Shown in pieces: positions 1-11,726 of a DNA stretch of 64,000 bases (the stretch's first letter is position 1; each line of letters begins with the position of its first letter). Under the pieces are notes generated by a model, which ran no database searches, was not told where the DNA came from, and saw nothing but the letters and a program-made list of their open reading frames with translations. Made by a program: the position numbers and the translations under genes. Source of the stretch: Caldilineaceae bacterium (GTDB lineage Bacteria > Chloroflexota > Anaerolineae > Caldilineales > Caldilineaceae); NCBI GenBank assembly GCA_020634815.1, contig JACKBA010000002.1, positions 186,001-250,000 of the forward strand, given 5' to 3'.

Positions 1-1663
1 GCTCGAGCCACTCGCCCATCCAGCGCAGCTGTGCCGGCCTCCTCCTCCGCCAGCATGGTCAACCATGCCCGGTGACGAAATACCCAATACTCAGGCGTAA
101 ATTACGCTGCAGGCCGCGTCTCGTCGGTCATGGCTTTGGCCAATGGCGCAGCGCAAAGACAAGCTTGGGCAGATCCAGTTATGTGCCGGCAGGCGGGCAG
201 GAACGCCGCCGGATCGCCAGGCGTGAACCAGGCGTTGAGGGGCTGGATGGCGGGTGTACTTGCGCCCATCTGGCAGCGGCGCCACGGGCATATACTCGAT
301 CAAAACTTTACCATACCACAGCGCCGCTATTGCCGGCCAGGCCTGCGCCTCCAGCGCAACCTGCGAGCGGTCGGCAGGCGGGTTACTGGGCACACGACAG
401 CCTCGCCGTCGCCATCCGTCCAACGCCAGGCAGCGAGCCTGCGCGCATCCGCCGCGGTGACGGCTTGCGCCGACAGGATCAGCAGGCTGCCAGAATTAGA
501 GCCCCTCGCGCGGCAGCCGCGAAGCACGTAATGTGGGGCGGCGCGGTGTAGCCGTCGCTGATTGCTCGCCCGAGCGATCCCCACACCGCCTGATAGCCGC
601 GCTCCGAGCCAGACCGGCTCCCGCGAGAGCCAGCGCTTGAGCTGCAGCGCTCGAAGGCTCCGGCGATACGGCCACGCGGTGCGACAGCGCGTCCGACGTC
701 GTGGCCATATCCGCACCAGAACGCGATTGCAGCGAAAGGCTGGCCGGCGGGTCGAAGGCCGTCGAGGATAAAGATAATGAAGCGCGCCGTTGCCCGCCGA
801 CCGGCGTCAGGTCGAGCAGCACACCTCTGTCGCCGCCGTCGTTGAGCGCCAGCTTACCCTTGCCCAGCCAGGTCACTGCCGCTGAGATCCAGGCGCGTCG
901 CGTCGCTTCAAATTCGGCAGCATCAGGCAGGCGGCCAAAGCGGGCGACGAAGCCGGCTGCGTTGCGCGCCAGCATAGAAGCGCGCCACCGCCTTCTACCC
1001 GTCGCACCGTCGGGCGGCAGGTACATGCCCTCGCGCTGTCGCCCGGCGCCTCGGCGACCGCCCGCAACAGCCGGTCCTCGCGGGACGTGCTTCCGACGTT
1101 AATAGCGCGACAAATTCGGCGTCGCTACCCTGGGCATGAGGCCTCTTCGATGCAGCGGCGTGCCACCGAGGCGCGTTTCCCAGGCAGCAGGCAGCGCCGT
1201 CGACGAACTGACGGATTTGCGCCAGTGCGGGCGTCACCACCATGGGAAGAGGCCGGGCGGCGGCGTGTCGTCGTCAGCACGGGCGCGTTACACCAGTTCG
1301 GGCGTGACCGTGGGCAGTGGGGTGACGCCGTAGCCAGCGCCGGGGCTGCCCGCACTTGTCGCCGTGCTGGCTGTCAGGTTGTGGCCCGCAACCCATATGT
1401 CGCCGCTGCCAGTCGGCGCGTTCCAGGCTGGCGCCGGCGCGTATTGCAGCCAGCGTGCAGCGCTGCGCCCCACGCCACCGTGTCCAGCAACGGGTCGGCG
1501 CTGCACCGGCGCCAGGCAGCCAAAACTGAGGAGCCCGCCGTGTTACGCGCTGATGCGACTGGCGTATTGGTAGTGCGACGGCGCTGTAGCCGGCAGGCGA
1601 AGCGGCATCGCCGCGCGTCAGCACGAAGGTGACACCAGGCGCAATCGACGGTCGTCACGGCGA
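1..1663 (-). pseudogene. Frame-disrupted 3' continuation of lamin-tail protein
   Basis: No intact reading frame runs through this stretch. On the minus strand, pieces of a third lamin-tail domain can be followed only by switching frame: LTRGDAASPAGYSA near 1610, ASLERADW near 1420 and HGDKCG followed by TPLPTVTP near 1310. They match LTRGDATTLAGY, VSFERIDF and HGDKGSPGS in the intact second domain of the adjacent gene. Below about 1240 a further coding-like piece (EFVALLT, then a 176-residue frame at 496-1026) has no recognisable family. Either the gene has decayed or the sequence here carries many single-base indels. The window edge cuts the region. Confidence 0.55.
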
Positions 1664-3454
1664 TCATTGGCTGCATAACCCGCCGCCGTCGACCAGCCGC
1701 CAGCCGCAGGTTGACGGCCATCGTGTCGTGTTGGCGACTTCGATGAACTCGCCAACTGCGTCGCCGACAGCCGGATCGACCATGACCTCGCTCAGGCGGA
1801 TGCGCGGCGGCGAGCCGACCGGCGTCGTGGGTGTGGCCGTCAGCGTGGCCGTAGGGGTGACCGTGGGCAGCGCAGTTGCAGCCGGTGTTGCCGTGGCAGG
1901 CGTTCCGCGATAGAGCGAGCCGGGACTGCCCTTGTCGCCATGGGCGGTGGTCCAGGGCTGGGTTGCGTGGGTCCAGGAGGCGCCGGCGAAGTCGATGCGC
2001 TCAAAGCTGACACCGGGGCGGACAGCGATGGCGCCGCTGCCCCATGTCAGCGCGTCGATGGGCGGGGAATCGAGTGGGGCGCCCGGCGAGCGCAGCGCCA
2101 GCCCGCCGCTAGTGTTGGCGAATTGCAGGCTGGCGTAGCGGTAGTTCGACGCGACGTAGCCGGCCAGCGTCGTTGCGTCGCCGCGCGTCAGCACAAGGAT
2201 CGCGCCTGGCGCGATCCAGAGATCGGCGGCGATCACATGCGTACGCCCGCCGCCGTCGGTGAGTTGATAGCCGCGCAAATTGGCGGATGCATCGCCAGTA
2301 TTGGCCACCTCCAAGAACTCGCCGACCGTGTCGTCGACCGCCGCCGGATCGACCATGATTTCGCTGAGGCGGATGAGGGGCGTGCCTGTGCTCGTGGCGG
2401 TCGGCGCCGGTGTAACGGTCGGCGTGGGGGACGGCGCCGGGGTTGCACTGGGAAGCCCGGTAGCGGTTTCGGCGGGCGTTGGCGTATCGGATGGCGCAGC
2501 GGGCAGCGTCGCCGTCGGCTCCGGTGTGGCGGTCTCCGGCTCGGTGGGGACCGGCGTGTCGGGCAGAGTTGGTGTCGGGGTGGATGTTTCAGTCGGTGTC
2601 GCTTCGGCAGTGTCGGTGGGTGTCTCGGTTTCCGTGGCAGTGGCACTGGCTGTCGGGCTGGGCAATTCGGTCGGCGTCTCCGTTGGTGAAGGGGTTGCGG
2701 TTTCCGTTTCCGTTGGCGTCGGGGTGGGTGTCTCCGTTTCCGTCTGTACGGGCGTCGCGGTTTCAGTCGGCGTGTCGGTCGGCGTGGGCGTTTCGGTCGG
2801 AGGCGGTGGCGCGCAGGGATTGGCTGGCGCGCTACTGTTGCGGGGCGCCGGATTGCCGCGCGCAAAGTCGGTGCTATTGTTGTCGGTGTCGGTGCAGCCG
2901 CCCGCCTGGCGCAGCAGGGCGCTGGTGTTGGAGCCGGACGCCGACGGCGCGGTCTCGTATTCGTTGGCGCTGCTGCCATAGCCGAGCAGGTCGAGCACGT
3001 GGTCGCCGGCGCGGACACGCACCTTGCCCTTGTCCGCTGCGATGTTGAGGCTGAAGCTCTTGTCCGGCGCCGGCAGCGCTGCCCCTACGGCGCCGCCGTC
3101 CAGTTGAATGAGGAAGTAGCTGTACGGTTGAAGCGAATACCCGTCGAGTGCTATGCTCTGCCAACTGCTCGAAGTCGACGACGCGTATTCCGCACTCATG
3201 CCGTCCAGCGACACAGCCTGACCCGTAGCGTTGAAGAGTTCGATGAAGTCCGATGCCAACGGCGCGCCCGAATTGCCCCCGCCGCCGTATACCTGGCTGA
3301 CGCAGACCGTACAGGATGAGGATTGAGCGACGGTGACGGCAGCAGTTGCGCCGAGCGTTGCCAGCAGCCAGAACGCCAGCCATCCGGCGGCGAACCAGAA
3401 ATGAAGGCGTGCATGTGCCGGCTTCGGTTTGGCGGGCGCGCGATCCACAGACAT
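1664..3454 (-). CDS. Secreted lamin-tail-domain protein with Thr/Pro linkers
   Basis: Surface-exposed protein of unknown function, here 596 residues but probably longer originally. A signal or anchor segment (WLAFWLLATLGATAAVTVA, about residues 25-43) is followed by a first lamin-tail (LTD-type) domain (about 47-190). A Thr/Pro/Glu-rich linker of roughly 150 residues built from TPTPTET-like steps follows, then a second LTD (starts LIRLSEIMVDP), a shorter linker, and a third LTD that begins RIRLSEVMVDP. The frame ends inside that third domain after GGGLCSQ, where the second domain continues GGGRTHVIAADL. The stop is therefore a frameshift product. Bacterial LTD proteins are typically extracellular, and some accompany nucleases or adhesins; neither partner is visible here. 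Confidence 0.75.
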   Translation of the reverse strand: MSVDRAPAKPKPAHARLHFWFAAGWLAFWLLATLGATAAVTVAQSSSCTVCVSQVYGGGGNSGAPLASDFIELFNATGQAVSLDGMSAEYASSTSSSWQSIALDGYSLQPYSYFLIQLDGGAVGAALPAPDKSFSLNIAADKGKVRVRAGDHVLDLLGYGSSANEYETAPSASGSNTSALLRQAGGCTDTDNNSTDFARGNPAPRNSSAPANPCAPPPPTETPTPTDTPTETATPVQTETETPTPTPTETETATPSPTETPTELPSPTASATATETETPTDTAEATPTETSTPTPTLPDTPVPTEPETATPEPTATLPAAPSDTPTPAETATGLPSATPAPSPTPTVTPAPTATSTGTPLIRLSEIMVDPAAVDDTVGEFLEVANTGDASANLRGYQLTDGGGRTHVIAADLWIAPGAILVLTRGDATTLAGYVASNYRYASLQFANTSGGLALRSPGAPLDSPPIDALTWGSGAIAVRPGVSFERIDFAGASWTHATQPWTTAHGDKGSPGSLYRGTPATATPAATALPTVTPTATLTATPTTPVGSPPRIRLSEVMVDPAVGDAVGEFIEVANTTRWPSTCGWRLVDGGGLCSQ

Positions 3455-3681
3455 TGCCGTTTCCCTCGGGGATGGCGTCGGGCCGGACGCCAGGCCTGGA
3501 CAACGATGTTCTAGGTTGATTTGCTGTTTGGTGGACTACTTGCGGCGTCTGGCAACGGAGTTAGTGGCACGCCGCGTAGTTGTAGGGATCATACCCCACC
3601 TTGCGACGCAGAACATCGGTCACTTGTCGCAAGCGCGCAATGCTGCGTGCTGCCGGGAGCGCTGGGCGGGGAGGGAGAGGA

Positions 3682-4962
3682 TTACATGCCGCGTTGGGCC
3701 GGCGTTGCGCGATCGCCGTCTTCGGTCAGGGCAAAGACCAGACGCAAGCCCTGATCGCCGATGCGTTGCGGGCGAATCTCGCTACCGTGTGCACGCACGA
3801 CGGCATCGGCGAGGGCCAGTCGCAAGCGGGTCGTTTCGTTGGCCTGGCTGCGCACATCTTCGTCGCCAAAGAAGAGCTTGAGCGTCGTCGCGATATCTTC
3901 AGGGCGCGCGCCTTCGTAAAAGTCAGCGATCTCGATGAGGGCGCCGTTACGCGTGGGATACGCGTTCATGCGCACGCTCCCACCCTTGGGGACCCGATGG
4001 ATCGCGTCGCTCACCAGGTTATTCATGACACGTGTCATCTGGCGCATATCGATGGCAACGATCGGCACTTCGGCCGCACACCGGCTGGTCAGCGCCACCT
4101 TCTTCTGCTGCGCCTCCTGTGAAAGCCCGGCCACCGTCATGTCGAACAGGTCGCCGATGTGGGTGGGCACGCGCTCGAGCCGGATGCCGTTCGTGTCCAG
4201 TTGCGCCATGTCGTAGAGATCATCGACGAGGTCGGAGAGCGCGTTGATGTCGCGCTTGGCGATGCGTAGATAGCGCTCGAGCATTGCCGGATCGCTGACC
4301 AGTCCCTCGGTGATGCTCTCGACCATCGTGCGCGTGGACATGAGCGGCACGCGCAGATCATAGCCGATCCAGGCCATCAGATCGCGACGCAACTGGTCGA
4401 GCTGGTGTTCTTTGCGCGCCGCCGCCTCCAGCTTGGAGGCCATGGCATTGAAGACCGAGGCCAACTGCGACAATTCGTCGTTGTCGTCGATCTCGACGCG
4501 CACGTGATAGCGTCCCATGGCAAGCAACTCAGCCGCCCCGCTGAGCGATTCCAGCTTCTCGGTGAGCGCAGCCGACTGCATGTAGCCGATGGACGCCACG
4601 ACACCGGCCGCAAAGAGCATGACAATTGCGACCAGGATGACATCGTAGGGGTTGATGAAGAGAAGCTGCGCCACGATCCATACGATCACGAGAATGAGTC
4701 CGGCAGCCAGCAGGTACGCCGCCAGGACGACTGTCCCAACACGCGGCACGCGGTAAATCCAACGTTTGCGATAGGCCAGAAAGCCGATGACACCGACGAC
4801 GGCGATGGCCCCGCCCAGGACTGCGGCCATGATTTGCAGGTCGGTCTGGGTGGGCGCGGCAAAAACCCAGAAGAAGCCGACCGTCGCCAGGTAGAGCGAG
4901 AGGAGGGCCACGACGAACCACATGAACGGCGTGACAGAGCGCCGCACGGGGTAGACTATCAT
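3682..4962 (-). CDS. Histidine-kinase-like membrane protein lacking phosphoacceptor His
   Basis: A 426-residue protein with four hydrophobic segments (about 12-35, 43-63, 76-100, 106-128), a HAMP-like region (about 130-183), then a dimerisation/phosphoacceptor (HisKA-like) helix and an ATPase-like domain. The helix reads RRDLMAWIGYDLRVPL, so Tyr201 stands where family members have His (SHDLRTPL). The N-box reads NNLVSDAIHR with Asp319 in place of the usual Asn, and the glycine-rich G2 box (GLGLAI) is replaced by RLRLALADAVVRAHG. It keeps the fold but probably neither binds ATP well nor autophosphorylates. No response regulator gene is adjacent. A good promoter lies upstream, which argues that it is expressed. 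Confidence 0.8.
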   Translation of the reverse strand: MIVYPVRRSVTPFMWFVVALLSLYLATVGFFWVFAAPTQTDLQIMAAVLGGAIAVVGVIGFLAYRKRWIYRVPRVGTVVLAAYLLAAGLILVIVWIVAQLLFINPYDVILVAIVMLFAAGVVASIGYMQSAALTEKLESLSGAAELLAMGRYHVRVEIDDNDELSQLASVFNAMASKLEAAARKEHQLDQLRRDLMAWIGYDLRVPLMSTRTMVESITEGLVSDPAMLERYLRIAKRDINALSDLVDDLYDMAQLDTNGIRLERVPTHIGDLFDMTVAGLSQEAQQKKVALTSRCAAEVPIVAIDMRQMTRVMNNLVSDAIHRVPKGGSVRMNAYPTRNGALIEIADFYEGARPEDIATTLKLFFGDEDVRSQANETTRLRLALADAVVRAHGSEIRPQRIGDQGLRLVFALTEDGDRATPAQRGM

Positions 4963-5025
4963 GAGAGGTCACTCCGATCCGTACTGATGGAGCTTACGCA
5001 ACTGTATGCTTTTCACACTAGTCAA

Positions 5026-5054
5026 GTTATACCGCATTCTGGGCACAGCGTAAA
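5026..5054 (-). promoter_or_regulatory. Promoter for the kinase-like gene
   Basis: On the minus strand TTTACG (5049-5054) and TATAAC (5026-5031) are separated by 17 bases, about 65 bases upstream of the ATG at 4962. A GGAG motif precedes that ATG. Confidence 0.5.
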
Positions 5055-5201
5055 GTGGTAGACCGCCATCATCGGGAATTCGATATTTCATGCTTTTGCC
5101 CATTGCCAAGCGAGCAGTGATTCTTTCATGATATAGATCGCAGCACCGATGACACAACTTTGGAGCACAGCGACAGCAAGGGTACAGGTGAAAGGAAGCT
5201 C

Positions 5202-5945
5202 ATGGCCGCTCACTATTCCAGTGCAGATACTCGCCGGCGTACTGTGCTCGTGGCGGTTGTCAACAATGCAACCGACCTGCAACACGCCGCCGATGACGGT
5301 TGGTATCGCATCCCGCAGCGCCGCGCCCCTCGACGCATCGGAGCCGACTATCTGGCGTTCTACCAGACCGGCGCGTTTCGGGAACAGGCCGAAGCGCAGA
5401 CAATCACCTACTATGCGCCCACACGCCGCTACCGGCTTATGACACGGGCCGAACTGCTGCCAGCCGAAGTCGACCACCCACGCGCCGCAGATTACTATTA
5501 TCGCATAGAAATCGGCCCGCTACAGCGGCTTGAACGCCCAATCCCATCAGGTACTTTCCGCCGATTGACGTTCATCCACACGACATTGGACCGGCTCCTG
5601 CGTGCCGAGGATGTGAAAGATCTCTTTCAGACCGACGATCCCTTCGAGCAACTGTGGAGCGCGCTGCGCGAGCACAACCTGCGCCCGCTACGCAATCGGC
5701 TGGTCGGCGACTATCCGGCCGACATCACGCTGCGTGCGCGCCGCGGCTATCTCGGCATCGACTGTGCCGACGAAACGACAGCCCGCGAGACCTGCCCGTC
5801 ACGCGCTACCGAGTCTTGGGAATTTCTGCGGTTGTCGCCGGGGCAGATCGCGGGCGACCTGGACGGTTGCTTGCGGCAGATCGGGGCGGCGTTGATCCGG
5901 CTTGGCGGCTCCGTCCTCAACGCAACCGTGGCAGAGAAGACGTAG
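5202..5945 (+). CDS. Uncharacterised protein, 247 residues
   Basis: Not recognised. The ATG at 5202 is preferred over an in-frame ATG at 5160 because AAAGGAAG sits just upstream. The sequence is soluble and Arg-rich. It opens with a basic stretch, then TVLVAVVNNATDLQHA, an aromatic run DYYYRIEIGPLQR, and a late segment GDYPADITLRARRGYLGIDC. The last segment (hydrophobic-Asp strand followed by a GIDC strand) loosely recalls the core of PD-(D/E)XK or VSR-like nucleases, but no full motif can be shown. It stands alone, transcribed away from the kinase-like gene, with a 57-base gap to the next gene. Confidence 0.7.
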   Translation: MAAHYSSADTRRRTVLVAVVNNATDLQHAADDGWYRIPQRRAPRRIGADYLAFYQTGAFREQAEAQTITYYAPTRRYRLMTRAELLPAEVDHPRAADYYYRIEIGPLQRLERPIPSGTFRRLTFIHTTLDRLLRAEDVKDLFQTDDPFEQLWSALREHNLRPLRNRLVGDYPADITLRARRGYLGIDCADETTARETCPSRATESWEFLRLSPGQIAGDLDGCLRQIGAALIRLGGSVLNATVAEKT

Positions 5946-6002
5946 ACACGACGCCACCCACGCGAACTGACCGTTACGGATTCGGCGAAACTGCGTCAAC
6001 GA

Positions 6003-6938
<936 letters not shown>

Positions 6939-6987
6939 TACTGGCAACGCGGCCAGCCCACACCATCAACAATGGGTCGGGCACTCG

Positions 6988-7027
6988 GTTGACCATTAAC
7001 CGTTGCCCATTGACAATTGACAATTAT
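6988..7027. repeat. ATTGACA-type heptamer repeat
   Basis: Near-tandem copies of a 7-base unit (TTGACCA, TTAACCG, TTGCCCA, TTGACAA, TTGACAA) fill the gap between two converging genes and just reach the 3' end of the HD gene. The same unit recurs at 7669-7700. Confidence 0.7.
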
Positions 7028-7605
7028 TCCCCCGCCACCCCCAATTCCGCCGCGATCCCCTGCATGGCCGTGAGCACGCGCTGTACATGCTCGTCAAAGG
7101 GCACGCCCAGTTCCTCGATGAAGACCATGTTTTCGTGGCGATCGATAGCGGCGGTGAAGGCTTTGTCCTTCCACTTCTTCTTGACCGACTTCAGCTCGAC
7201 ATTCCGTAGATCGCGATCCGGGCGCACATAGGCGCAGGCCTGGATCAGCCCGGTCAGCTCGTCGCACGCCAGCAGCGCCTTGTCGAGCAGCGACTCGCGC
7301 GGCACGCCGAGAAAGGTGGCGTGCGCCTCGACCGCGTGGATCAGTTCGGGCGGATAGCCGCGCTCGCGGAAGAGACGCAATTCTGTGCGCGGGTGGCCGT
7401 TCTCCCGATCCTCCATGTCGGCAAAGCGCTCGTAGTCGAGATCGTGGAGCAGACCGGTGATGCCCCACAACTCTTCGTCCTCGCCAAAGTAGTCGGCATA
7501 GGCGCGCAGCGATGCTTCAACCGCCAGCATGTGCCGGCGCAGGCTCTCCGACTGCACCCACTCGCAGAGCAGGGCATAGGCTTCATCGCGGGATGGTAGT
7601 GACAT
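7024..7605 (-). CDS. HD-domain metal-dependent phosphohydrolase
   Basis: A 193-residue HD-superfamily protein. The N-terminal helix LRRHMLAVEASLRAYA supplies the first His, and GITGLLHDLDYERF (about residues 48-61) carries the HD pair. A later AVEAHATF and LLACDELTGLI complete the usual metal-ligand pattern of small HD proteins. Such proteins hydrolyse phosphoesters, often of nucleotides; the substrate cannot be read from sequence. The C-terminal SVKKKWKDKAFTAAIDR region is typical of the group related to HDIG hydrolases. The gene ends in a heptamer-repeat tract and is divergent from the EEP gene. Confidence 0.85.
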   Translation of the reverse strand: MSLPSRDEAYALLCEWVQSESLRRHMLAVEASLRAYADYFGEDEELWGITGLLHDLDYERFADMEDRENGHPRTELRLFRERGYPPELIHAVEAHATFLGVPRESLLDKALLACDELTGLIQACAYVRPDRDLRNVELKSVKKKWKDKAFTAAIDRHENMVFIEELGVPFDEHVQRVLTAMQGIAAELGVAGE

Positions 7606-7668
7606 GAGCTGTCCTTTCTGGTGGGCAGACCGTTCGACGCGCTGGCGAAAGCGCCGGTCCGCCGCTCA

Positions 7669-7700
7669 CAATTGACCATTGACAATCGACAATTATACAA
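7669..7700. repeat. ATTGACA-type heptamer repeat carrying a promoter
   Basis: Units ATTGACC, ATTGACA, ATCGACA and ATTATACA follow one another directly upstream of the EEP gene. They are the same family as 6988-7027 on the other side of the HD gene, so the HD gene is bracketed by two copies. Confidence 0.65.
7672..7699 (+). promoter_or_regulatory. Promoter inside heptamer repeat
   Basis: TTGACC (7672-7677) and TATACA (7694-7699) are 16 bases apart. The ATG of the EEP gene at 7708 lies only 8 bases after the -10 element and has no Shine-Dalgarno sequence, so a leaderless transcript is likely. Confidence 0.45.
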
Positions 7701-7707
7701 TCTCCCC

Positions 7708-8580
7708 ATGCGCATCGTAACGTACAACATCCATGGCTGGCGAACGGCGGACGGCAAACCCAATCTCGACGGCGTCGCGGAGACGCTGCAGGCGACCGTC
7801 GGCGACATCATCGGGCTCAACGAGGTCTACTATCCGCGCGTGATCGCGGGCGACAGCCGACCGGCGCTGGAAGCGCTGGCACAGCGGCTGGGCATGCACT
7901 TCGTCTTTGGTCCCTGCCTGCGCTGGCCCGCCGAGCAGAACATGCCCGCCGACGCCTACGGCAATGCCTTGCTGAGCCGCTGGCCCATCATCGCCAGTTC
8001 GGCCCATCACCTGACCTCCAAGGAGGAAGACAAGGAGGCGGTGCTGGCCGGCAAGGAGCAGCGCGGACTGCTGGAAGGTCGCATCCTGCTGCCGGATGGG
8101 CAGACCTTCACCGTCTACGTCACGCACCTGGACCACACCAGCGAAACCGCACGCATGGTGCAACTGCGTATCGCGCGGACGTGGCTCGTGCGCGACCGCA
8201 ACCGCCCGCACCTGGTCATGGGCGACTTCAACGCCGTGAGCCGGTGGGAGTGGCCCGACGAGAAGCTCGAAGAACTGCGCGATCGACCGACGCGCCAGGG
8301 CGGCAATCTGGCTGGCGACGGCAGCGGCCCGCAGGTCGTCGCCGCCATGGAGAAGGCCGGTTACGTCGACCTCTACCGCACGCTTGGCGAACCCGGCGCG
8401 GTCACCTTCCCCACCGACGACTGGCGGATTCGCATCGACTACCTCTTTGCCTCCCAGGCATTGGCGCCGGCGGTGACGAACTGCGCGATCTGGACGGCTG
8501 CCGACGGCGTCTCCGACCACCGCCCCGTGCTGGCCGACCTGGTAGACGGCAGCTACAGCCCACAATTCGCGGTGCCGTAA
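7708..8580 (+). CDS. Endonuclease/exonuclease/phosphatase (EEP) family hydrolase
   Basis: A 290-residue EEP-fold phosphodiesterase or phosphatase. The order of motifs is complete: YNIHGW near the start, IIGLNEVYY (metal-binding Glu), VTHLDH, VMGDFNAV and the C-terminal VSDHRPVLADL. EEP enzymes use a divalent metal to cleave phosphodiester or phosphate-ester bonds in DNA, lipids or inositides; substrate class is undecided. The start at 7708 is chosen because the upstream in-frame codons translate repeat DNA. The stop is one base before the start of rarA, so the two are probably co-transcribed. Confidence 0.85.
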   Translation: MRIVTYNIHGWRTADGKPNLDGVAETLQATVGDIIGLNEVYYPRVIAGDSRPALEALAQRLGMHFVFGPCLRWPAEQNMPADAYGNALLSRWPIIASSAHHLTSKEEDKEAVLAGKEQRGLLEGRILLPDGQTFTVYVTHLDHTSETARMVQLRIARTWLVRDRNRPHLVMGDFNAVSRWEWPDEKLEELRDRPTRQGGNLAGDGSGPQVVAAMEKAGYVDLYRTLGEPGAVTFPTDDWRIRIDYLFASQALAPAVTNCAIWTAADGVSDHRPVLADLVDGSYSPQFAVP

Positions 8581-8581
8581 G

Positions 8582-10930
<2,349 letters not shown>

Positions 10931-10934
10931 AGCC

Positions 10935-11684
10935 ATGAGCGAAGAGTACAAAAACCTGTCGATTGACCAACTCATCGAAGCCCTCGAGCGCAGCGGCCGC
11001 GAGCCGCCCCTGGCGCTGATCAAGGTGTGTCTGGCGCGCCGGCTCGAATTGCGCGGACGGCTGGTCGAGGCGTTTGCGGAGGCCATCGACGACGATTGGG
11101 GTGATCCCGACGACGTGCGCTGGTATCGCGCGGTCCATTTCGGGCGTCTGCTGATCGCGTTTCGCGAGCGCGCAGCCCTGCCGATCTTTGCGCGCATCTA
11201 CAGCGACACCTTTTCCTACGAAAGTCTGATCGAATGGTTTGAGGAATATCCTGCCTACTACGGGCCTGCAGCGATCGACACGTTCGCTGGAGTGGTCCGG
11301 CAGCAGGATAAGCAGATACAGGATGAAGAGTGGGATTACGGCCGCGATATGAGTATCGGCGTGCTCGAGCAGATTGCCCTTCAGTATCCGGCTACTCGCC
11401 AGGAAATTCTGACCTTTTTGCGCGCGATGATCCCCGATCTGGGCGCCGATGGCTCCCTCGACTGGGATGAAGAAGAGTTGGGGATCGATGAAATGTGGTC
11501 GTCGATTGTCAGCACGTTGGCGATTCTGCGCGATGCGGATAGCGCCGACCGGGCGCTAGCCTTGTTCGACGCCGACTTCATCGACGAAACCATGCTCTCA
11601 CGCGACGAATTCCTGGAGAGTTTCACGGCCAAACGCTCTCCGTATGCCGTCCATCGCTTCGACATCCTTGAACTCTACGGCTGA
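10935..11684 (+). CDS. Uncharacterised alpha-helical protein
   Basis: A 249-residue acidic, helix-rich protein without membrane segments. Repeated helical pairs (LIKVCLARRLELRGRLVEAFAEAI, VLEQIALQYPATRQEILTFLRAMI, STLAILRDADSADRALALFDADFID) suggest a HEAT-like alpha-solenoid, as in DUF1186-type proteins, but no signature is decisive. The start at 10935 follows the rarA stop by 4 bases, so translation may be coupled to it. Function unknown. Confidence 0.75.
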   Translation: MSEEYKNLSIDQLIEALERSGREPPLALIKVCLARRLELRGRLVEAFAEAIDDDWGDPDDVRWYRAVHFGRLLIAFRERAALPIFARIYSDTFSYESLIEWFEEYPAYYGPAAIDTFAGVVRQQDKQIQDEEWDYGRDMSIGVLEQIALQYPATRQEILTFLRAMIPDLGADGSLDWDEEELGIDEMWSSIVSTLAILRDADSADRALALFDADFIDETMLSRDEFLESFTAKRSPYAVHRFDILELYG

Positions 11685-11726
11685 CCTCAATTGAGGCAAT
11701 CGCTCTGACCCTGGGTTCCATCGCGG

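Noticed and set aside
496..1026. 176-codon minus-strand frame as a separate gene
   Set aside because: It overlaps the disrupted region and has no start context or family match; it is treated as part of the broken gene.
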